Assembly (NCBI GenBank): GCA_003566215.1
Contig: PXEJ01000181.1
Coordinates: forward strand, 1 to 10,087
Source: Cyanobacteria bacterium T3Sed10_376R1m
GTDB lineage: Bacteria > Cyanobacteriota > Cyanobacteriia > Cyanobacteriales > Cyanobacteriaceae
Direction of reading: 5' to 3'
Length of the DNA: 10,087 nucleotides
Below the pieces are notes generated by a model. The model was not told where the DNA came from. It did not search any database and saw nothing but the letters and a program-made list of their open reading frames with translations. Numbering within the stretch: position 1 is the stretch's first letter; every line of letters begins with the position of its first letter. Of the stretch, positions 4,450 to 8,398 are shown in pieces. Position numbers and translations under genes: made by a program.

Positions 4450-6522
4450 ATGGAACCGTTTTATTCCGAGAGCCGCTTCTCCCTTTACTTGGGCGACTGC
4501 GTTGACGTACTCCGATGCCTTCCTGATTCGAGTGTTGATTCCGTGGTGACAGATCCGCCTTACGGGATATCTTTTCTCGGGTCGAAGTGGGATTACGAGG
4601 TTCCCACGGTTGCTGTTTGGGAAGAGTGTTTGCGGGTCTTGAAGCCGGGCGGTCACCTGCTTGCCTTTGCCGGCACGCGTACACAGCACCGAATGGCGGT
4701 CAATATAGAGGATGCGGGTTTTACGATTCGTGACATGATTGCATGGGTTTACGGGTCGGGTTTTCCGCATTCCAAGAATCTGGAAGGGGAATGGGATGGT
4801 TGGGGAACATCCCTGAAACCAGCAACGGAGCCAGTAACATGGGCTACAAAGCCCTTAACAATCGTTCCGTTTTGTGATCTAGTGAAGGCTGAACAACTAA
4901 TTGGATTACTAATATGCCTATCACTATCATCTGCGAAACATGCCACAAGCCTTTTAACGTCAAGCCAACACGGGCTAAACGAGGCGTCCGCTTCTGCTCG
5001 TCTGATTGCCGAAGCGTATCCTATTCTATCGTCAAACGCCGAATCCGTAAAGACGGGTATGTTCAAGTCACTGGAGGCGGAAAGAACTATCTTGTGCATC
5101 GTCGAGTCATGGAGAATCATCTTGGCCGCAGTCTCGGAAAGTCCGAGCACGTTCACCACATCAACTGCGACAAAGCTGACAACAGAATTGAGAATCTTCA
5201 ACTCATTGATATTGGAAAACACGCTCGACTACATCACGAGGGAAGAGACGGAAGTAAGTGGCATGCCGTCAAGTGCGAGCATTGCGGAGAATCTTTTAAT
5301 CGCTTTGTCGGACACCTCCAAAAGCGAAACTTTTGCTCAAGAACTTGTTACGTTGCTCATGGAGCTAAATCATGCCAGCAGTGTGGGCGAGAGTTTCATG
5401 CCTGCGGCAAAGCTAGGAAGTTCTGTTCTACTGAGTGCTACCACGAGTCTAGAAGAAAAAATTAGACCAGCCCTTGAGCCGATTACGGTTGCTCGAAAAC
5501 CATTTGCCGGATCGGTTGAGGCGAACATGCAATCGTATGGGACTGGCGGGATAAATATAGATGCCTGTCGAATTCCTGTTTCCGAGACTGACGAGAACCG
5601 TCGCCCCAACGGGAGCGTTTCCTTTGAGGATGCAAAGAGTGGGATGTTCGGGGTCGGGGGCAGGAACCCCGAGTTGGGCGGGGATGTTCTTGATGTGGGA
5701 AAGGGGCGTTGGCCTGCCAATTTCATTCATGACGGGGGCGACGAGGTCGTTTCGCTTATGCCCGAATCGGGGAGCAACTGGCGAGCAAGCAAGGGGCAAG
5801 GAGATGGCGCAGGAATGTTTGGAGTTAGCGGTGGGGGGACGCAGGGGCAGAATGATTCGGGGTCGGCTGCCCGGTTCTTTAAGTGCTGCGAAAGAGATTG
5901 TCCTTCTTGCTTAACTTGCGCTAAGGATAGCGATACAGTGGTGTTGAACCATAAAGAAAGGATCGAACTATGGAAACGTATCGCTGTCCACAATGCGGAA
6001 AATAATGGCAAGACTTCAAAAGCAACAAGCGAGTTTATTGCTCGAACCCTTGCTATTGGGAAGCAAAACGAAAACCTCGTCCTGAATGTAAAATCTGCGG
6101 GAAGCCTGTGCGACTTATGTGCAACGAGTATTGCAGTCGCTCTTGTCGGAATAAAGACCTCGGCTTTCAGCAGCGCGGAATTACAAGCTATTCTGGCCTG
6201 TACTACAAACTGCAACGCCTATACCCTGATCCGAAGCCTTGCGTCCTTTGCGGAGTTATGGGAGAACACCGACACCATCCCGACTACGAACAGCCTCTCG
6301 TTATTGTTTGGGTCTGTTCGGGATGCCATCTCAAACTCCACCAGACAGGACACAAGGGCAAAGGCGGAACCAAGGTTCGCACTAAACCGATTCGCATACC
6401 ACTCCAAGGCATCCAAGGCAGATCGGGACGAGGGGTGTGAAGGGCTGGAGTATGCCTTAAATCCAGACTGTCCAGACAGCGTTAAACTGGAGATTAAACA
6501 GCTATTTGCATCAATGCGCTAA
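4450..6522 (+). CDS. Phage-type DNA methyltransferase, N-part with two in-frame insertions
   Basis: Amino-methyltransferase of the N6_N4_Mtase type, transferring a methyl group from AdoMet to adenine N6 (or cytosine N4) in DNA. ATG 4450 follows AGGA at 4440-4443. Catalytic motif IV is DPPYG at residues 35-39. Family blocks follow: LKPGGHLLAFAGTRT, GSGFPHSKNL, GWGTSLKPA; then after insert 1 LEPITVARKPFAG, GGINIDACRI and RWPANFIHDGG; then SAARFFKC; then after insert 2 SKASKADRDEGCEGLE. Motif IV precedes motif I, as in beta-class enzymes. The two inserts encode about 216 and 172 residues in this frame with no stop. Translated as is, the product is 690 residues and ends at TAA 6520-6522, before the AdoMet motif, which lies in the detached C-part at 7366-7560. 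Activity would require assembly of the two parts, splicing, or an unsplit relative. It could equally be an inactivated gene. Confidence 0.88.
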   Translation: MEPFYSESRFSLYLGDCVDVLRCLPDSSVDSVVTDPPYGISFLGSKWDYEVPTVAVWEECLRVLKPGGHLLAFAGTRTQHRMAVNIEDAGFTIRDMIAWVYGSGFPHSKNLEGEWDGWGTSLKPATEPVTWATKPLTIVPFCDLVKAEQLIGLLICLSLSSAKHATSLLTSSQHGLNEASASARLIAEAYPILSSNAESVKTGMFKSLEAERTILCIVESWRIILAAVSESPSTFTTSTATKLTTELRIFNSLILENTLDYITREETEVSGMPSSASIAENLLIALSDTSKSETFAQELVTLLMELNHASSVGESFMPAAKLGSSVLLSATTSLEEKIRPALEPITVARKPFAGSVEANMQSYGTGGINIDACRIPVSETDENRRPNGSVSFEDAKSGMFGVGGRNPELGGDVLDVGKGRWPANFIHDGGDEVVSLMPESGSNWRASKGQGDGAGMFGVSGGGTQGQNDSGSAARFFKCCERDCPSCLTCAKDSDTVVLNHKERIELWKRIAVHNAENNGKTSKATSEFIARTLAIGKQNENLVLNVKSAGSLCDLCATSIAVALVGIKTSAFSSAELQAILACTTNCNAYTLIRSLASFAELWENTDTIPTTNSLSLLFGSVRDAISNSTRQDTRAKAEPRFALNRFAYHSKASKADRDEGCEGLEYALNPDCPDSVKLEIKQLFASMR
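4818..5465 (+). mobile_element. Insertion 1 in the methyltransferase (648 nt, HNH homing element)
   Basis: Removing 648 nt restores the family sequence SLKPA-LEPITVARKPF. ACCAGC occurs at both ends (4818-4823 and 5466-5471), so the exact border is ambiguous within 6 bases. The length is 216 codons, with no stop in the methyltransferase frame. The 5' end re-encodes the following conserved block (ATEPVTWATKPL against ALEPITVARKPF) and the 3' end re-encodes the preceding one (RPA against KPA). A leader of about 90 nt with a GGGCT-ACAA-AGCCC hairpin (4841-4854) precedes the HNH gene. Strand composition flips here: 4921-4980 has 9 G and 19 C. I see no group I or group II intron core and no intein splice residues. 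Confidence 0.8.
4914..5465 (+). CDS. HNH homing endonuclease with three zinc fingers
   Basis: 183-residue HNH_3-type homing endonuclease, read +2 relative to the surrounding methyltransferase frame. Three CxxC...CxxxC fingers are visible: C7/C10/C28/C32, C121/C124/C141/C145 and C154/C157/C171/C175. Between them is the nuclease core: YLVHRRVMENHLGR, then HVHHIN with H81/H82, then DNRIENLQL with N94, then H103. All key residues are present, so it looks intact. Expected activity is a nick or double-strand break in uninterrupted methyltransferase genes, which leads to copying of the element. ATG 4914 lacks a good ribosome binding site, so expression may be weak or coupled to methyltransferase translation. 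The stop TAG is exactly at the element border. Confidence 0.92.
   Translation: MPITIICETCHKPFNVKPTRAKRGVRFCSSDCRSVSYSIVKRRIRKDGYVQVTGGGKNYLVHRRVMENHLGRSLGKSEHVHHINCDKADNRIENLQLIDIGKHARLHHEGRDGSKWHAVKCEHCGESFNRFVGHLQKRNFCSRTCYVAHGAKSCQQCGREFHACGKARKFCSTECYHESRRKN
5888..6403 (+). mobile_element. Insertion 2 in the methyltransferase (516 nt, second HNH element)
   Basis: Removing 516 nt joins SAARFFKC to SKASKADRDEG, as in uninterrupted relatives. CT at both junctions leaves about 2 bases of ambiguity. The length is 172 codons and the methyltransferase frame stays open throughout. The 3' end re-encodes the upstream block: RFAYH before SKASK mirrors ARFFKC before the element. An 82-nt leader with a CGCTA-AGGA-TAGCG hairpin (5919-5932) precedes the HNH reading frame. 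No intron core or intein motif is seen. Confidence 0.75.
5970..6440 (+). pseudogene. Second HNH endonuclease gene with in-frame stop at codon 12
   Basis: From ATG 5970, preceded by AGGA, the frame reads METYRCPQCGK, then TAA at 6003-6005, then continues as finger-like protein (WQDFKSNKRVYCSNPCYWE, CKICGKPVRLMCNEYCSRSC). The nuclease part CVLC - HRHHPDY - WVCSGCHLKLH then follows. That is a small zinc-ribbon HNH nuclease, different from the one in insertion 1. A shorter 110-residue product could start at ATG 6108 and would keep the HNH core but lose the first finger. A change of CAA to TAA would create this stop and be silent (AAC to AAT, Asn) in the overlapping methyltransferase frame. The frame runs 37 bases past the element border into methyltransferase sequence. 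Confidence 0.8.
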
Positions 6523-7271
6523 TGCGCTACTGTTCAGATATGAAATCAAAATACAAAGTCAGAACGATTGTGTGTGCGCGGTGCGGAAAAACCAGCACAA
6601 AGAGAAGGCGGGATGGGCAGCGGTTTTGTTCTTTAGAGTGCTACCGTGCTTCGCCAAAACCTGAACGCAAGACAGGGAGCGAGCGTCAATGCGGAACGTG
6701 TGGGAAAGCAATATGGGTAAGGCCGAGTGCCGAGAAACCTGTCAACTACTGTTCTGTCGCGTGCTTCAACAAGGCGCAGTCTAAAAAAATACAGTACGCC
6801 TGCAAGGTGTGCGGCTCTCTATTTACATGGAGTCCGTCTCGCGTGAAGCAGCACGACCCAACATATTGCTCTGTCGCATGTAGGACTGTTTGTCCCGAAT
6901 GGAAGCGCAATGCCGCCATAGCTGGAAACCTAGCGCAACAGAACGCAAAGAAACCTACAAGTCTAGAGCTTGCTGGATGCGCCTTACTGGATGCGCTTGG
7001 AGTGGAGTATCAAACGCAAGTTTTAATATGCGATAAATTTACCGTGGACGTGCTCGTTCCTGAACGAAATCTGGTCATCCAATGGGACGGCGACTATTGG
7101 CACGGGTACGGTGGAGCAAAAGACGAACGACAAAAGAAGCGCGTCCAGTTGGACAAATCGCAGGACGCATATATGCGCAAGGCCGGGTACACAGTTTTAA
7201 GATTCTGGGAACATGAAGTTAAACAAGAAGGGGATTCAGTCAGTGAAAATATCCGCAAAGCAATACAATAG
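6522..7271 (+). CDS. Vsr/EDxHD-like homing endonuclease with three zinc fingers
   Basis: 249 residues. Three CxxC...CxxxC fingers (C18/C21/C36/C40, C57/C60/C77/C81, C94/C97/C116/C120) precede a C-terminal nuclease of the PD-(D/E)XK-related Vsr fold. Visible motifs are TSLE with E149, FTVDVLVP with D176, VIQWDGDYWHG with D189 and H194, and AGYTVLRFWEHEV. This matches the EDxHD class known from I-Bth0305I. It looks intact. The ATG at 6522 overlaps the methyltransferase stop as TAATG, so translation is probably coupled; M7 (6540) is an alternative start. Its first residues, MRY, coincide with the methyltransferase motif LMRYL, as if the gene begins inside a copy of the target. Expected role: cleavage of uninterrupted methyltransferase genes to spread the element. 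Confidence 0.9.
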   Translation: MRYCSDMKSKYKVRTIVCARCGKTSTKRRRDGQRFCSLECYRASPKPERKTGSERQCGTCGKAIWVRPSAEKPVNYCSVACFNKAQSKKIQYACKVCGSLFTWSPSRVKQHDPTYCSVACRTVCPEWKRNAAIAGNLAQQNAKKPTSLELAGCALLDALGVEYQTQVLICDKFTVDVLVPERNLVIQWDGDYWHGYGGAKDERQKKRVQLDKSQDAYMRKAGYTVLRFWEHEVKQEGDSVSENIRKAIQ

Positions 7272-7303
7272 CTTGCCGCCGCATCTGCGCAAGCATTTCA
7301 GAA

Positions 7304-7340
7304 AGGAGGGTGGGGTGAATGCTGGCAACTTTCACCCCAC
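7304..7340 (+). promoter_or_regulatory. Strong ribosome binding site in front of a 10-bp hairpin
   Basis: AGGAGG at 7304-7309 is followed at once by a perfect 10-bp hairpin, GTGGGGTGAA (7310-7319) paired with TTCACCCCAC (7331-7340), with an 11-base loop. Two start codons, GTG 7315 and ATG 7319, lie in its 5' arm, so folding could block initiation. A second stem, GCTTGC/GCAAGC (7271-7276 and 7289-7294), lies just upstream. Confidence 0.6.
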
Positions 7341-7366
7341 TTAGACCGTTAAGCCTGTTGATTTAA
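7319..7366 (+). CDS. Possible 15-codon leader coupled to the methyltransferase C-part
   Basis: ATG 7319 is 9 bases from AGGAGG and reads MLATFTPLRPLSLLI, stopping at TAA 7364-7366. That stop overlaps the ATG of the methyltransferase C-part as TAATG. Such a mini-gene could deliver ribosomes to the C-part by termination and restart. The competing GTG 7315 reads MNAGNFHPT and then TAG at 7342. The spacing is suggestive; expression is inferred. Confidence 0.3.
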   Translation: MLATFTPLRPLSLLI

Positions 7367-7560
7367 TGCGGTACCTTGTTCGTCTTGTGACGCACCGCGG
7401 GGGCGTGGTGCTTGACCCTTTCACGGGGAGCGGGTCTACGGGCAAGGCGTGTATGCGGGAGGGATGCCGATTTATCGGGATCGAGAGAGAGGCTGAGTTT
7501 GTTGAAATTGCCCGGGAACGAATCAGCCATGAAACCCGGCAGGGAGAGTTGGGTATATAA
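7366..7560 (+). CDS. DNA methyltransferase C-part (AdoMet-binding motif)
   Basis: 64 residues starting MRYLVRLVTHRGG and carrying DPFTGSGSTGKA, motif I, which binds AdoMet, then GCRFIGIEREAEFVEIARERI, the usual C-terminal end of this family. Family similarity starts earlier, with TVKPVDL at 7345-7365 in the same frame, directly after an in-frame TAG (7342-7344). The motif X region (HPTVKP) would therefore be lost if translation starts at 7366. It is the missing end of the 4450-6522 product, cut off by insertion 3. Functional split genes separated by a homing endonuclease are known from phage Aeh1 nrdA/mobE. Whether these parts assemble is unknown. Confidence 0.75.
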   Translation: MRYLVRLVTHRGGVVLDPFTGSGSTGKACMREGCRFIGIEREAEFVEIARERISHETRQGELGI

Positions 7561-7572
7561 GAATTTTATATT

Positions 7573-7600
7573 TTGACTTAATCGTTGTTTCGGGTATTGT
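7573..7600 (+). promoter_or_regulatory. Candidate promoter for the acidic-tail gene
   Basis: TTGACT (7573-7578), a 16-base spacer and TATTGT (7595-7600), in an AT-rich gap just after the methyltransferase C-part and 14 bases before the GTG at 7615. The -35 box is good and the -10 box moderate. Confidence 0.45.
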
Positions 7601-7614
7601 AAATCATCAAAGAC

Positions 7615-7797
7615 GTGGAACTTGAGAAATTGGATCTCGGGGTTCTCCCTGTCAACACCATCGAGTCGCTTGTTGGTCGCCGGGCGTGGCTTGTTCTTGG
7701 GGGTGAGCGTGTTCCTCTTGAGGACGAGGATGACGAAGAGAACGGTGATGAGGATAATGATGACGAGGACGATAACGGCGCAGACGATTCCGAGTAG
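7615..7797 (+). CDS. Small protein with very acidic C-terminal tail (60 aa)
   Basis: Starts at GTG 7615 without a clear ribosome binding site and may be read from a near-leaderless transcript of the promoter at 7573-7600. The first 35 residues look like a small folded segment (LDLGVLPVNTIESLVGRRAW, then LVLGGERVPL). The last 25 or so are almost all Asp, Glu, Asn and Gly (EDEDDEENGDEDNDDEDDNG). Such tails occur in DNA mimics, in partners of basic proteins and in low-complexity linkers. The function is unknown. The gene stands between its own promoter and a strong terminator, so it is probably expressed independently. Confidence 0.6.
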   Translation: MELEKLDLGVLPVNTIESLVGRRAWLVLGGERVPLEDEDDEENGDEDNDDEDDNGADDSE

Positions 7798-7825
7798 TTG
7801 ATTCCACTTTGTCTTAATTCTTACG

Positions 7826-7857
7826 GGCGCAGGACTTTCGGGTCTTGCGCCTTTTTT
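7826..7857 (+). terminator. Rho-independent terminator
   Basis: GGCGCAGGAC pairs with GTCTTGCGCC over 10 bp with one G-T pair, around the loop TTTCGG, and is followed by six T (7852-7857). It lies 28 bases after the acidic-tail gene. It is a strong intrinsic terminator on the + strand and closes the transcript that covers the methyltransferase locus and that gene. Confidence 0.92.
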
Positions 7858-7904
7858 CGAGGTTTATTTCGAGGTTTGGAATTTTATTCTTTCCCCCGCT
7901 GGAT

Positions 7905-7915
7905 GGGCGTATAAT
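7905..7915 (+). promoter_or_regulatory. Candidate promoter -10 element (GGCGTATAATG context)
   Basis: TATAAT at 7910-7915 in the context GGGCGTATAATGA, almost identical to the box at 3145-3156. No good -35 box is seen at 16-19 bases. It lies just downstream of the terminator at 7826-7857, a sensible place for the promoter of the next transcription unit. Confidence 0.45.
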
Positions 7916-8103
7916 GAAAATGTGATCTTTGAATCACCTGATTTTTCGAGGTTTGTATGTGCTTAGGTTCTTAATGCGTTTATAGCCTTTTGTTCGAATC
8001 CCCATTTGAACAGGAGGCGAACCTGAAATTCCGGTTCGGTTATTTCCGGGAACAGGGTTGGAATCCCTGCAAGCGTGCCAATTCGTGTAGAAAATCTGCT
8101 TGT

Positions 8104-8142
8104 CTTGGTGATAGGGAGTTGTCGGGTTGGAGAAACGATAAC
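8104..8142 (+). repeat. Leader repeat copy 1 (motif plus hairpin)
   Basis: CTTGGTGATAGGG (8104-8116) is followed by a stem GTTGTC/GATAAC with one G-T pair (8118-8123 and 8137-8142). The same 13-base motif and a similar stem recur at 8737-8768. It sits about 20-60 bases before the gene at 8163 and may be a shared regulatory leader. Confidence 0.5.
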
Positions 8143-8162
8143 GCTGAAAGTGAGGTTTCGGA

Positions 8163-8396
8163 ATGGAAAGCGAAGCGCGGAATGGAGATAACCTCCACTG
8201 CCTTGTTGGAACTTCTGAAGATGGCAGTGTCGAGTTTTATCAAGTCGGCAGCGAAGTGTACCGAGTTGGTAAAAACTGGGTAGCTGATGTTCGAGGAATC
8301 CCAATGGGTATGCGGTGGGAGTGTTCTCGTGGCCATTTCGATCGTTATCGGGATTCGGTTTATTCATGGGTTTTGAGTGCCAACAAGGGGAATTAA
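8163..8396 (+). CDS. Unrecognised small phage-type protein (77 aa)
   Basis: ATG 8163 has GTGAGG (8151-8156) 6 bases upstream. The sequence is rich in Gly and aromatic residues, with likely short strands (GSVEFYQVGSEVYRVGKNWV), then a segment typical of small phage hypothetical proteins (GMRWECSRGHFDRYRDSVYSW). From memory it resembles a common uncharacterised phage family in which a short beta domain ends in a ...HF.RY.DSV... helix; this is not verified. It has no membrane segment and two cysteines. The stop is 2 bases before the next start, so it is probably coupled to the 8399 gene. Confidence 0.75.
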   Translation: MESEARNGDNLHCLVGTSEDGSVEFYQVGSEVYRVGKNWVADVRGIPMGMRWECSRGHFDRYRDSVYSWVLSANKGN

Positions 8397-8398
8397 TT

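Larger units (their letters stand above)
6452..7344 (+). mobile_element. Insertion 3 in the methyltransferase (about 0.9 kb, Vsr-like element)
   Basis: Between GCEGLE (ending about 6450) and TVKPVDLMRYL (from 7345), the normal methyltransferase continuation is replaced by a Vsr-like nuclease gene plus flanks. The 5' border is approximate and is placed where the G-rich strand composition stops. The 3' border TTAG/ACC resembles the end of insertion 1. The junction near the nuclease start (TAATGCGCTACTGTTC at 6520-6535) resembles the resuming methyltransferase sequence (TAATGCGGTACCTTGTTC at 7364-7381), so the target may be partly duplicated. Unlike insertions 1 and 2, it closes the methyltransferase frame. 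Confidence 0.65.
7858..8162 (+). other. Gene-free leader region, about 300 bases
   Basis: No convincing gene. It holds a perfect -10 box (7910-7915), then several small hairpins that a transcript from there would contain: GTGAT/ATCAC (7921-7936), CGAACC/GGTTCG (8018-8038) and CAGGG/CCCTG (8053-8069). The last resembles a tRNA T arm, but no matching acceptor or anticodon arm can be built. It ends with the repeated leader motif at 8104-8142. A long structured 5' leader for the 8163-9576 gene run is the simplest reading. Confidence 0.45.

Noticed and set aside
4749..6215. Open frames of about 160 codons on the - strand across insertions 1 and 2
   Set aside because: No start signals and no recognisable motifs. 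They matter only as a warning that these stretches are stop-poor in several frames, which weakens a pure probability argument for dual coding.
4824..6403. Inteins
   Set aside because: The insert peptides lack the intein N-terminal Cys/Ser block and C-terminal HN-Cys/Ser/Thr junction, and the nuclease is not in the host frame. Insertion 2 begins with Cys and is followed by Ser, but its last residues (FAYH) are not His-Asn.
4824..7344. Group I or group II introns carrying the endonucleases
   Set aside because: I looked for the conserved group I core (a GACTA-type R/S segment) and a group II domain V-like hairpin and found neither. Insertions 1 and 2 are also short, almost filled by the nuclease gene, and keep the host frame open, which introns do not need. 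A covariance-model search (for example the Rfam Intron_gpI and Intron_gpII models) would settle it.
6003..7344. Alternative genetic code (TAA or TAG read as an amino acid)
   Set aside because: In-frame TAA (6003) and TAG (7342) tempted this reading, but TAA, TAG and TGA all end well-supported genes in the window and no suppressor tRNA is present; the only tRNA is Asn(GUU).
8018..8085. A second tRNA around the T-arm-like CAGGGTTGGAATCCCTG followed by ...GCCA
   Set aside because: The T-loop lacks the usual TTCGA, and no acceptor, D or anticodon arm can be paired at proper distance.
7990..8283. 97-codon open frame starting TTG
   Set aside because: It has a poor start, overlaps the better-supported 8163 gene in another frame, and its sequence is not protein-like across the leader hairpins.
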